Shown: piece by piece, positions 35,697 to 44,788 of the stretch
Numbering within the stretch: the first letter of the stretch is position 1
Layout: each line of letters starts with the position of its first letter
Assembly: GCA_903906365.1 (NCBI GenBank)
Contig: CAIVKC010000041.1
Coordinates: 62,001-126,000, forward strand
Source of the DNA: an uncultured Bacteroidota bacterium
GTDB taxonomy: Bacteria > Bacteroidota > Bacteroidia > Chitinophagales > Chitinophagaceae
Length of the DNA stretch: 64,000 nt
Direction of reading: 5' to 3'
Translations under genes and position numbers: made by a program
Notes under the pieces: model-generated
What the model was told of the DNA's origin: nothing
Seen by the model: the letters and a program-made list of their open reading frames with translations, nothing else
The model's database searches: none

Positions 35697-38114
35697 TCAT
35701 TTTAAGGTGGTTTCAAAAAGATGCAGTATGCGTTTATACTCATCTGTCCAGCTGCTTGGTTCCACAAAACCATGGTCCTCCATGGGGTAAACGGCCAGTT
35801 CCCAGTTGTTTTTACCCAGTTCAATCAGCCGCTGGGACAATTGAACGATGTCCTGGAAATGAACATTGAGATCCAGCATGCCATGGCACATCAGTAAATG
35901 CCCGCGTAGCCCCGCGGCAAAATAAATGGGTGAACTCTGTTTATAGGCCAGGGAGTCATTAAAGGGTTCATTCAATATATTGGAGGTATATCCATGGTTG
36001 TAATTGGCCCAGTCGGTCACACAGCGCAGGCCGGCGCCTGCAGCAAATACCTCCGGCCTGGTGAACATGGCCATCAGGGTGATGAAACCACCGTAGGAGC
36101 CTCCGTAAATTCCAATATGTGCGGGATTGACACCCATTTTTTCTGTCAGGTATTTAACGCCGTCCACCTGGTCAGTGAGGTCTTTACCCCCCATATGGCG
36201 GTAGATGCCCGTGCGCCAGTCCCTGCCGTAACCTGCACTGCCGCGGTAATCGATGTCAAGCACGGTATATCCCTGGTCAGCGAGCAGGTTATTGAACATG
36301 TATTCCCGGAAATAGCTGCTCCACCATTTGTGTACGTTCTGCAGGTAGCCTGCCCCATGTACGAAAATGACCGCAGGATGTGCAGGATGGGGAACCGCCG
36401 GACGATACAGCCTTGCATAGACCGTAGCGCCATCAGCGGCTGTGAAGGTCACGATCTGCGGATCTCTCCACGGGTAGGATCTGAATTCCTCACTCATGGC
36501 CTGGAAGGTTATCTGCGCTGCAACGGAACCTTCCCTGTTATCCTGAACATAAAGCTCCCAGGGACGGTTGCTGTAAGAATATAGTATGGCCATTTTTTTT
36601 TCGTCCGGGGAGAGGACCACTTGGTTAGATCCGGTCATGGTGGTCATCCGAAGAGGCGTACCGCCGCCTGCGGCCAGCCTGTAAAACTGTTGTTCTCCCG
36701 GATTCGCCTGATTGGTGATGAGGTAGAAATATTTCTTATCGGACGACAACTGGACCTGCTGCACTTCGAATGTACCCCTGGTGAGCGCGGTTTTCAGACC
36801 GGTATTAACATCGGTCTTGTATAAATGTGAATATCCCTCCGCTTCGCTTTGGTACCAAAAGGTATGCTCATCGATCCACCCGGAACTGGCGCCACCTGTG
36901 TTGTACCCAATGCCAGGTCCCCCAATCCAGGCTTCATCCCGCTGCCGGTCCAATAGGGACAGCCTGCCCGTGGCGGCATCCAGCAACATCAGCCAGCGGT
37001 CCTTGTTGTCCATGGACCGGATGTCCACCACCGCATGGGACCCTTTGGGTGACCAGTAGGGTCCGTTAAAAACGACGCTGCGTATGGTTTTCTTCCTGTT
37101 ACCCGTATCCCCGCCGGCATTCTGTTTTGCGTAGTCAGGCAAATCCGTAATGCCCGGAATCTGCTGGGGTTTGACTTCCAGAAGGGTATCCTGCTGCGTA
37201 TCATAGACAAAAAACTCATAGCTCCCCTGCGGACTGCCAACCTTACTTCTGCCGGGAAGATCCTGCGTATACCCGCTCTCGGTGACATAGCTGGGAACCA
37301 GGGTAGCCTTTGCGTCGGGAGCGGATTTCATCAGCCTGTAACTGATGAAGCGGCCATCCGGGCTGATGCTAAGGGCTCCGGGTATTTTGTCCTCCAGGTA
37401 AATGGACCTGGGCTCTTTGGCTTTTGGAAGGAGGTTGTTCATAGAATCTGCGAGCTCCCTTTTTTGCTTGCGGTAGCGCAGGACATCGAAAAGCTCCAGT
37501 CGGTCGTGCTGGAGCCATTTTTCCTCCGGACTCAGCGCTTCTTTAGCCATTACCGGGTTCCGGCGGCTAGCGGACAGCCTGGATTCCTGGGGAGGGGCTG
37601 CTCCTTTTTGAAAATTGGTCAGCTGGCTGGTAAGACCGGAGACCATATCCCAGGAAAACAAATTCTGGTTTCTGGTATAGACAATGCGGGCGCCTGAAAA
37701 GGAAAATACAGGGTTGCTTTCCATATCAGTGGTCTGGGTAATTCTTTTTATTATACCGGTTTTCACATCAGCCAGGAAAATATCTCCGTCCCGGCTGAAG
37801 GTGTAGGACGTCCTTGCCAGGTTATATTCGACCGAGTAGGCAGCCGGGCTGTTATGACTCAGCTGGTAATCAGCCTTGCGGGGAACCGGATTATCTCCCG
37901 TAATAAAATACAGCGAGTCACTGATCGCTTTTTCCGGGTTCCATCGGAAGAAAAGGTATTTTCCATCGGCACTCCAGTAGGGTCCGGAGGGGGAATTTCC
38001 GATCCATTGAGGGTCCCGCATTATTTTTTCCACGCTTAGTTTTTCCGGGCCCTGCCAGGCCCACAGGGGAGCTACACTGAGCAGTAGGAAGGCCAACCAT
38101 ATGCATTTTCTCAT
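35697..38114 (-). CDS. S9 family peptidase, dipeptidyl-peptidase IV-like
   Basis: Periplasmic exopeptidase of 805 residues that removes dipeptides. The signal (IWLAFLLLSVAPLWAWQ) is followed by the DPP-IV N-terminal propeller (about 40-560), with repeats such as WSADGKYLFFRWN and SPDGRFISYRL, and a C-terminal peptidase domain with the nucleophile Ser in YGGSYGG (about 673). The acid is in MCHGMLDLNV and the His in YPMEDHGF. Domain organisation is normal for DPP-IV. It may cooperate with the S9 enzyme at 15576. Confidence 0.94.
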   Translation of the reverse strand: MRKCIWLAFLLLSVAPLWAWQGPEKLSVEKIMRDPQWIGNSPSGPYWSADGKYLFFRWNPEKAISDSLYFITGDNPVPRKADYQLSHNSPAAYSVEYNLARTSYTFSRDGDIFLADVKTGIIKRITQTTDMESNPVFSFSGARIVYTRNQNLFSWDMVSGLTSQLTNFQKGAAPPQESRLSASRRNPVMAKEALSPEEKWLQHDRLELFDVLRYRKQKRELADSMNNLLPKAKEPRSIYLEDKIPGALSISPDGRFISYRLMKSAPDAKATLVPSYVTESGYTQDLPGRSKVGSPQGSYEFFVYDTQQDTLLEVKPQQIPGITDLPDYAKQNAGGDTGNRKKTIRSVVFNGPYWSPKGSHAVVDIRSMDNKDRWLMLLDAATGRLSLLDRQRDEAWIGGPGIGYNTGGASSGWIDEHTFWYQSEAEGYSHLYKTDVNTGLKTALTRGTFEVQQVQLSSDKKYFYLITNQANPGEQQFYRLAAGGGTPLRMTTMTGSNQVVLSPDEKKMAILYSYSNRPWELYVQDNREGSVAAQITFQAMSEEFRSYPWRDPQIVTFTAADGATVYARLYRPAVPHPAHPAVIFVHGAGYLQNVHKWWSSYFREYMFNNLLADQGYTVLDIDYRGSAGYGRDWRTGIYRHMGGKDLTDQVDGVKYLTEKMGVNPAHIGIYGGSYGGFITLMAMFTRPEVFAAGAGLRCVTDWANYNHGYTSNILNEPFNDSLAYKQSSPIYFAAGLRGHLLMCHGMLDLNVHFQDIVQLSQRLIELGKNNWELAVYPMEDHGFVEPSSWTDEYKRILHLFETTLK

Positions 38115-38224
38115 GACAGCTGTATTGGTTTATTAGGTTTGTTTCAGGAAGGCATCGGTCCGCTCAGATTGCTTTGACCGGTGGGCGAAAAAAAATGAAT
38201 CCTTTGCACGTCGCTTTCAACCCG

Positions 38225-39637
38225 TTATTTTAACAGGGTATCGCTCAGGAACAAAAATGCAACGGTGAAATAAATGACCAGTCCCGTCACGTCGACAAGG
38301 GTCGCTACAAAGGGAGCGGAGGATACGGCCGGGTCAGCCCCCAGTTTTTTGAGCAAAATAGGCAGCATGGATCCGCTCAGGGTTCCCCACAATACCACCC
38401 CGATCAGGGAAAACCCCACTGTCAGGGCAATAAGCATCCAGTGTACACCATACAAATCGTGGATGATTCCGTGCTGCATCATGATATGCCAGAGTACAAT
38501 CCGGAAAAATCCAATCAACCCCAGGATGGATCCCAGGGTAAGGCCCGAAAACAGTTCCCGCCTGATCACCCGCCACCAGTCCTCCAGTGTGACTTCACCG
38601 ACAGCCATCGCCTGGATAATCAGGGTGGAGGCCTGGGAGCCGCTGTTGCCCCCGGAGGACATGATCAGGGGAACAAAGATGGATAGCACCACGGCCTTTG
38701 CTATTTCATCGGAGAAATAGGCCATGGCCGTGGCCGTAAGCATTTCACTGAGGAATAGGACAATCAGCCATCCGGCCCTTTTTTTGATGAGACTGAAAAA
38801 AGGAATCTCCAGATAGGGTTCATTGAGGGCTTCCGTACCCCCGATCTTCTGGATATCTTCGCTGAATTCCTCGCTCGCCACCCACAGTACGTCATCAATG
38901 GTTACGATGCCCAGTAATTTATTGGAGTTGCTGACCACCGGGAGGGCCACGCGGTTATTCATTTTAAAGGCCTGATAGGCTTTTTCCTGGTCATCGTAGG
39001 CATTCAGCGCAATGACCCTTCTTTCATCCATGAGTTCGGAAACTTTTTTATCCAGGGGGTTGAGGATGAATTCACGGATCCGAATATCGTCAAGCAGTTC
39101 CCCTTTTTCGTTGATCACATAGATCACGTCAATGGTTTCTGAATTCTTCCCGATTTTCCGGATGGTTTCCAGTACTTCGGCCACCGTATTGTTCTCAAAT
39201 ACATAGACATAGTCCGGGGTCATCAGTCGGCCCACACTGTTTTCGGGATAACCCATCAGCGACAGGGTAATCTTACGTTCATCCGGATTTAGCAGCTTTA
39301 TAAGCTCGCGCACTATGCTGCTGGGCAATTCTTCGAAAAAATCCGTTCGGTCATCGGCAGGAAGTTCATTGAGCAGTTCTGCGATCTTGGCCGGAGGCAG
39401 ATCTCTCATGACACGCTTCTGGGCCGGCAGGTCAAGGATTTTGAAGGTGCTGGCCGCCCGGTGAATATTCAGGTGGTCAATGATCTGGTGTTCGTACTCG
39501 GGATATTCATCCACGAGTTTGGCCACATCGCTGATATTTTGCTCATCCAGGAAATCACTCAGCCTGGAGTTATCCCCGGCTTCCATGATTTCAAGGAACT
39601 GCTCAAGCATTATATTGTTCTCATATTCAACTTGCAT
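38225..39637 (-). CDS. mgtE: magnesium transporter MgtE
   Basis: Inner-membrane Mg2+ channel of 470 residues. The N-domain (about 20-130) is an armadillo-like helical regulator. Two CBS domains (about 135-265) sense Mg2+, including PVVSNSNKLLGIVTIDDVL. The transmembrane part (about 290-470) has five helices and the conserved SSGGNSGSQASTLI filter segment. The start is ATG at 39637; a later ATG at 39610 is also possible. It is alone in its strand run. Confidence 0.94.
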   Translation of the reverse strand: MQVEYENNIMLEQFLEIMEAGDNSRLSDFLDEQNISDVAKLVDEYPEYEHQIIDHLNIHRAASTFKILDLPAQKRVMRDLPPAKIAELLNELPADDRTDFFEELPSSIVRELIKLLNPDERKITLSLMGYPENSVGRLMTPDYVYVFENNTVAEVLETIRKIGKNSETIDVIYVINEKGELLDDIRIREFILNPLDKKVSELMDERRVIALNAYDDQEKAYQAFKMNNRVALPVVSNSNKLLGIVTIDDVLWVASEEFSEDIQKIGGTEALNEPYLEIPFFSLIKKRAGWLIVLFLSEMLTATAMAYFSDEIAKAVVLSIFVPLIMSSGGNSGSQASTLIIQAMAVGEVTLEDWWRVIRRELFSGLTLGSILGLIGFFRIVLWHIMMQHGIIHDLYGVHWMLIALTVGFSLIGVVLWGTLSGSMLPILLKKLGADPAVSSAPFVATLVDVTGLVIYFTVAFLFLSDTLLK

Positions 39638-40476
39638 CTGTCAAATTTACTACTTACTCTTTAGCAACAAAGTTTTTAGTCCCGAATTGGGCCCCCCTTT
39701 CGGTTAATTAATTGTGGTGTTTTGATTCCTTCCCCGCAGTGGTCAACGAAGTGCCAGGAAGCCCGCAGCGGTTATGGTCTGATGGGATGTGTATGGTGCC
39801 CTCTCCTGGCCCAGGGGCTGACTGATTTTTGTGGAAACCGGATGCCGCGCGGAGCCCTTTGCCCAGCTGGCAGTTAGCCGGCTTTTAACCAGCGGGAGTG
39901 AGGGTACAATCGCTGGCTGGTTGACCACCTACCCTGGCAAATGGCCTATGGACCTGCATTATCCAAAGCGCCTAACCGTGCAAGGGGACCAACAATTCGC
40001 AATTACCACGTCCAGGACGCAAAGCTTACGAGGTAAGGTTTACGGGGATAAACCCCCAGGCAAATGGTTTTGCCTGGCCAACACCTTCCCGTGGCTTTGC
40101 CGGATGCAGATGCAGGGGGGTAAAGGATTTTTTGTAACCACGCTTAAGTTTCGCAGATACCTAAATGAAAGGCATCCCCACTGCTCCGTACTTTATAAAA
40201 CCGGCAGATAAGAAAGGTTACCTTCCCTATTCATAGAAGGGTTCAAACCGGCGGATGGTGTTGGGGCAAAAGGGGAAGGGGGCACGGCACTATAAGTATA
40301 CCACCCCCGGAAAACCCCATATCCTCCTGATGATTCGGCGTGTAACCACGAATTACCGGGCCTCTAAGGGGGGACCTGCGGGTAGCTCCCTGGAGTGAGC
40401 TGCAGTTTGGAGGGAAAGGGTTATTTTAGGCAAACCATTGGATCCGCGTCGGTTCCTGCTAAAATGTAGCGCATAC
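39638..40476. other. 839-base region with no recognised gene
   Basis: The longest gene-free stretch in the window. The longest frame (39831-40211, plus) has no family features and unusual composition (many Trp, Arg, Pro), so I do not call it. It contains a strong inverted repeat: CCAGGCAAA (40057-40065) and TTTGCCTGG (40070-40078), and a GGGG-ATAAA-CCCC hairpin just before. These could be an RNA element, a small terminator or a decayed repeat. No tmRNA, RNase P RNA or 6S features were found. Confidence 0.4.
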
Positions 40477-40860
40477 ATGATTTTACCTTTTTTGACTTTT
40501 GCCGGCTCCCACAACAAGGGGCGCGGTGTATACACCAGCGAGGATATTGACAAGGGGACCATTATTGAAATATCCCCGGTGATAGTAATGAGTGGTCTGG
40601 AACGAAAACTCATCGACCAGACCCTGTTGCATGATTACATATTTGAATGGGGGCCAGAAAAAAAACAATGCTGCCTCGCGCTGGGATATATTTCCCTGTA
40701 TAACCATTCCTACAGGTCCAATTGCGAATACATCATGGATTATGATGAAAATCTGATTTGTATCAAGACGGTGCGTTTTATCCTTGCAGGGGAGGAGTTG
40801 TCCATCAATTATAATGGGGACTGGGACAATGAACAGCCTGTCTGGTTTGAAGTAAAGTAA
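40477..40860 (+). CDS. SET-domain protein
   Basis: Predicted protein-lysine methyltransferase of 127 residues using S-adenosylmethionine. Conserved parts are GRGVYTSEDIDKGTIIEISP (N-flanking SET), YISLYNHSYRSNCEYI with NHS, and GEELSINYNGDW with the catalytic Tyr region. It is a minimal SET domain with no pre- or post-SET module, as in small Bacteroidota versions. The start at 40477 is preferred to 40438, since the earlier lead has no family similarity. The substrate is unknown. Confidence 0.84.
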   Translation: MILPFLTFAGSHNKGRGVYTSEDIDKGTIIEISPVIVMSGLERKLIDQTLLHDYIFEWGPEKKQCCLALGYISLYNHSYRSNCEYIMDYDENLICIKTVRFILAGEELSINYNGDWDNEQPVWFEVK

Positions 40861-40883
40861 TAATTTCTTTACCGGTTGTTTCC

Positions 40884-42551
40884 TTAATGCCTGGAACGCT
40901 TTAAAACCGGAGAAAACCGCAGGGCTGCATTTATCCCGTAACTGCTCAGATCCACCCTGCCCAGCCCAATTCCCCGCAGCGGGATCTTCATGTAGGGTTC
41001 CAGTTGAAGGGAAAAACTCCTGCTGATGCTGGTTTCAAAGCCGGCCGACAGATTGAGTACTGAAAACAGGTAATTGTGGCGGTTGTCATAATCCTCATCC
41101 CGTATCCCGGCAAAACCGGCATTATAATCGTGGTAATAGAATTTATAGTCTTCGTGCCGCATCAGGTAGGATGACAAACCTGAACTGACAAAAAAGGAAG
41201 TGTTTCCGGTGCGGTTGAAATCATACCGAAGATTGAGCGGGATTTCCGTCATGGTGCATTCACCCCTTACAAAATCAAGATGCAGCCGGTTGATCCAATA
41301 ATCGGGCGGGGCGTGGAAGTCTTCCCCAAAAGCTCCGTAGTGTTTAGCGGTGAAGATCAGGCCGCTGTTCAGGGAAAGCCGGCCGGTAAGCTGGTAACCC
41401 AGGGTAATTCCCCAGTTGTAGCCAACTTTGTTTTCGAAGTTATAGCGGACTTCAGAGAAATCCGGGGAATATATTAGACCGATGTGAAGGGATCTGTCTA
41501 TGTTAAGAGAGGGATGCTTTATGGCAGGCCCCTGGCTGACTGCCAGGCTGGTTTGCAGGGGTATGCGGGCAGCCAGGGTATTGGCAGGCCTGAAATCAGC
41601 ATGGTCCGGGATGGGCATGAGGACTCCCGATGGGATGGCAGCTTTCAGGGATTGGTCTGCGGAAGGCTGCTTTGCCCTTTCATCCGCTGCCTGTTTACTG
41701 GTTACGCCTACTTTGGCATATTCCCTTTCAGCGGAAGTCACCTGCCGCTGGTGGATGGATGACTTTTTATAGGCCTTGCCCCTGGACCGGAATATGTTAG
41801 ATCCGGATGCCCCAACCGGACCGCGCAGCGCAGACAGGTTACCAGCAGGTCCCGCTTTATTGGAACCGATGCCTGACAGGGAGGTTCTGTCCCTTGTTTC
41901 CGCCGGTGCCGTTTCTGGCCCTGCTGGCGCTTCATTCAGGTAGGTCCCGGTTTTTGGCGGGTGTTTCACCCTGTTATTTTTTCCAGGGATGGCTTCTGCC
42001 GGATCCGGCCCCGGTTCACTGTCCGTCCGCTCTTTTGCGTGATCCGCTGATACATTCCGGCTTATGGCCGGGGGTGTTTTCAAACCCTGGCTGACTGAAC
42101 CGGTGAGGTTTTCAGCCCCCGTCCCCTGAGCGGCTCCGGAATGGGATGAGCTGCTTTGGAGAGGGGAAGACAATGGTTCCAGCCCGGCTGCGGAGGCCGG
42201 TGAAGAGGGTTCTTTTCCAACCACGGCCCGGGTCCCCTTGAGCGGGGAGGGAGGGGCGGCAGCGGGACTCAAAGACTGGCTGAGGGAAGTATTTTTGTTT
42301 AGTGTAGAGTTAGAAGTATGTTTTGAGGGTTTAAGTATGAAATAAATGGAACCAATCACCACCGCCAGCGCCGGCACATACAGGAAGGGTTTGCCGCGTA
42401 CGGAAAACTTGGGAAGGGGTGAAGGCCTTCCGAGTTCCTTATCCAGCAGCTGCTCCATTTTTTGCCAGCCCATGGGATCCTGCTCAGCCTCAAACTGCTC
42501 AGCTGCCTCCCGGCTCAAACGATCCAGGTCTTTATCTGACAGGTTCAACAT
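40884..42551 (-). CDS. anti-sigma-like protein fused to outer-membrane beta-barrel
   Basis: A 555-residue protein joining three parts. A charged N-terminal cytosolic segment (1-45, DKDLDRLSREAAEQFEAEQDPMGWQKMEQLL) precedes one transmembrane helix (about 54-70). A long Ser/Pro/Ala-rich linker (about 75-335) could cross the periplasm. A C-terminal barrel-like domain (about 350-555) has strands such as HIGLIYSPDFSEVRYNF and ends ALRFSPVLKRSRH. It overlaps the sigma factor gene by 20 bases. By analogy it is the partner that restrains and releases this sigma factor in response to an outer-membrane signal; this is inference. No HxxxCxxC zinc motif is seen. Confidence 0.75.
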   Translation of the reverse strand: MLNLSDKDLDRLSREAAEQFEAEQDPMGWQKMEQLLDKELGRPSPLPKFSVRGKPFLYVPALAVVIGSIYFILKPSKHTSNSTLNKNTSLSQSLSPAAAPPSPLKGTRAVVGKEPSSPASAAGLEPLSSPLQSSSSHSGAAQGTGAENLTGSVSQGLKTPPAISRNVSADHAKERTDSEPGPDPAEAIPGKNNRVKHPPKTGTYLNEAPAGPETAPAETRDRTSLSGIGSNKAGPAGNLSALRGPVGASGSNIFRSRGKAYKKSSIHQRQVTSAEREYAKVGVTSKQAADERAKQPSADQSLKAAIPSGVLMPIPDHADFRPANTLAARIPLQTSLAVSQGPAIKHPSLNIDRSLHIGLIYSPDFSEVRYNFENKVGYNWGITLGYQLTGRLSLNSGLIFTAKHYGAFGEDFHAPPDYWINRLHLDFVRGECTMTEIPLNLRYDFNRTGNTSFFVSSGLSSYLMRHEDYKFYYHDYNAGFAGIRDEDYDNRHNYLFSVLNLSAGFETSISRSFSLQLEPYMKIPLRGIGLGRVDLSSYGINAALRFSPVLKRSRH

Positions 42552-43098
42552 ATGCTTTATGATCCATTTTTTTTACAAGAATTTTTCTGAGATTCTCCCG
42601 GGCTTTTGACAGATTGGATTTGGAAGCGCCTACAGAAATTCCCAGCTGTTCGCTGATTTCTTCATGGCTCATCCCTTCGATCACAAAAAGATTGAAAACT
42701 GTGCGGTAGGCAGGTGACAATTGACGGATGGCCTGAAGGATTTCCTTATAGGATAAAATATCGAGACCATTTTCCGTATGATCGGCTACTTTTTCGGTTT
42801 CATCGGTCAGCATCCTGCTTCCATTGATGGTGGAAGCATGCTTGCGGTAATGATCAATACAGGTATTGATCAGGATCCTTTTAAACCATCCTTTTAGGGC
42901 CACTTCCATATTATCATGCCTGGCCTGCTCAAACTGGTGTATATTCTTGAACAGTTTCACAAATCCCTCGTTGACGATTTCTTCTGCTTCCTCCGTATGG
43001 TTCTGGTAGCGATAGCATATTTTCATGGCAAAACCCTTAAGCAGTTGATACAACTCTTTTTGGCTGCTGCGTTGGTTTTCAATGCAGCCCGCTATCAT
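42532..43098 (-). CDS. ECF-type RNA polymerase sigma factor
   Basis: Alternative sigma-70 factor, 188 residues. Region 2 (about 15-85, including NEGFVKLFKNIHQFEQ and WFKRILINTCIDHYRK) binds core polymerase and -10. Region 4 (about 110-170, with LSPAYRTVFNLFVIEGMSHEEISEQLGISVGASKSNLSKARENL) binds -35. It lacks regions 1 and 3, as in ECF sigma. The TTG at 43128 is an open-frame start, but the ATG at 43098 (MIAGCIENQRSSQKEL) fits better. TAAGTTTG at 43126-43133 (minus strand) is a plausible -7 element upstream of that ATG. It overlaps its partner gene by 20 bases. Confidence 0.9.
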   Translation of the reverse strand: MIAGCIENQRSSQKELYQLLKGFAMKICYRYQNHTEEAEEIVNEGFVKLFKNIHQFEQARHDNMEVALKGWFKRILINTCIDHYRKHASTINGSRMLTDETEKVADHTENGLDILSYKEILQAIRQLSPAYRTVFNLFVIEGMSHEEISEQLGISVGASKSNLSKARENLRKILVKKMDHKAYVEPVR

Positions 43099-43264
43099 TG
43101 CGCTTATCTGTTGATTGCCTGTGATCAAACTTACAGCCCAGGTTTATGTTGTCCTAAAAGATAACGAGCGCAAACTACCTTACCTGACAAAAAATTACGT
43201 CAATGAATTGTTAAAGGTTGCCTGCCTCAGATTCTTTTGCCAAATAAACCTGAAACCGGCCCAA

Positions 43265-44680
43265 TCAGTGGATATTCTCTGCATCCACCAGTGAGATGGT
43301 GGCATTGGTATAAATCTGAACCTGCATCAGGTCATTTTGGGCCATTAAACCAATGAGCCTGAGCTGGTTGATTTTACCTGTGGAAATCAGGGTGGCTGAC
43401 AGTTTCCGGTTCAGGACGGAATCAAGCATCGGCAGGTTGCTTTTTACCAGTGCCCCGACATCCAGGTAGCTTTTCCCGTTTAGGGTTTGCCGGATCTTAT
43501 TGCGGAATAGGCTTTTGGCAATCTTCAGGATCAGGTCCCCGCTCTCCAGGCTATAGGAGATATCAGGTATGGTCAGGATTTGCTTAGCGGTGTCCAGCAC
43601 GGGCGTTCCGCGCAAATAGACCCTCCCTTTATTGCTGCCTTCGAAATCAATTTTGAATTCCACCTGGTGGTTGCCAGCGCCACGCATACTTACCTCCCGG
43701 ATTACGATGGTTCTTCCTTTGAACTCGAAAACCCGGTTGCGCAGGGTATCATTGAGCAATTTGGACAGGAAGGCATAATCATATCGCGCATTCAGGTAGA
43801 GTGACACTCCGTTCCCGTTTTCAGTGGATTTCAGCATGGGAAGACCCGGGATGCTGGCAGGGGCCGTACTGTCAGAGGTCAGTTCAGGTCTGCAGGTCAG
43901 GCCAACCGAAATACTGAAACTGTCCCGCAGGTAGTTCAGTCTGCCTACCCGCAGGCTGCTGGGATTGATGGACAGATAACCATATTTGCTGATGGGAGTT
44001 TTGCCGTAGCTTTTTTCCAGCATGGGTTTGGCCATCGTCCTGAAGTCCATGCCAGCAATCGTTTCGTCCAGCGTGCTGCAGAAAGCACTTAAGGAGGACC
44101 GGATGCTGTCCAGCACCTGCTGGGTGACATCGGATGAAAACAGGGAGACCGAACAACGGTCGAGGGCCTCCAGTTTATCTGTTCGGGTGGCGGTCCTGAT
44201 GTGGTAGTCCGGCAGAAAGGACAACTGGGAGCTTACGGTGATGTTCACACGCCGCATTGGTTCATTCCCAAAGCCGCAACTTCCGGACACCCAGGGTGAG
44301 ACCGGTTTGTCGGTAGCGCAAAGGCAGCGACCGCCTGAGATCTGGTAATTTCCGGTGAGCCTGACTCCAATATGGTTGTTAAGGCAGCTCACCATCAGAC
44401 CGGAGCGGAGAAACCGGTATTTGTACCTGAAATCACAGCTAGGCTGGGTGTAATTGGGCCACCCTTCCGAAGTAAATTGCCTGGGCACCAGGGAATCTGC
44501 TTTGGCCAGTACAAAACGGGCATCCACCTTCAGGGGCAGGTCGATTTCACTGGCCGGAAGCTCCGGAAGGGACTCGGGGGTATTGACCCTGGCAAGCGGG
44601 GCAGTCGTCTTGCGGGAGGTGGAGCAGGAGAGGGCCAGGCAGCAGACCAGGACCATGGAAGAGGACATCAGATATTTCAT
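43265..44680 (-). CDS. DUF4403 family lipoprotein
   Basis: Predicted lipoprotein of 471 residues: the signal MKYLMSSSMVLVCCLALSC ends at a lipobox Cys. The long mature part is beta-rich and fits DUF4403. It shows two-half symmetry, with PLKVDARFVLAK near the start and later segments such as GNHQVEFKIDFEGSNKGRVYLRGTP. Its role is unknown; the fold resembles lipid-binding SMP/TULIP-type proteins, which is inference. It sits alone, and the initial TTG codon at 44686 is not needed. Confidence 0.8.
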   Translation of the reverse strand: MKYLMSSSMVLVCCLALSCSTSRKTTAPLARVNTPESLPELPASEIDLPLKVDARFVLAKADSLVPRQFTSEGWPNYTQPSCDFRYKYRFLRSGLMVSCLNNHIGVRLTGNYQISGGRCLCATDKPVSPWVSGSCGFGNEPMRRVNITVSSQLSFLPDYHIRTATRTDKLEALDRCSVSLFSSDVTQQVLDSIRSSLSAFCSTLDETIAGMDFRTMAKPMLEKSYGKTPISKYGYLSINPSSLRVGRLNYLRDSFSISVGLTCRPELTSDSTAPASIPGLPMLKSTENGNGVSLYLNARYDYAFLSKLLNDTLRNRVFEFKGRTIVIREVSMRGAGNHQVEFKIDFEGSNKGRVYLRGTPVLDTAKQILTIPDISYSLESGDLILKIAKSLFRNKIRQTLNGKSYLDVGALVKSNLPMLDSVLNRKLSATLISTGKINQLRLIGLMAQNDLMQVQIYTNATISLVDAENIH

Positions 44681-44788
44681 AATCAAACCGGTGACTGAAC
44701 ATTTAAAGCTAGGCGAATATAAAGCAGCTGGCTATAGGACCCTTCAACGAAAAGTTATTTTTTGGAAACGGACCTGAATTGGCTGGGT

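Noticed and set aside
39831-40211. 126-residue frame in the gene-free region
   Set aside because: No start context, no similarity, unusual composition; kept only as part of the unexplained region.
39638-40476. tmRNA, RNase P RNA or 6S RNA
   Set aside because: None of their conserved segments (tRNA-like ends, P4 core, extended hairpin) could be found.
43098-43128. TTG start for the ECF sigma factor
   Set aside because: ATG at 43098 gives the usual N-terminus and leaves room for the promoter element at 43126-43133.
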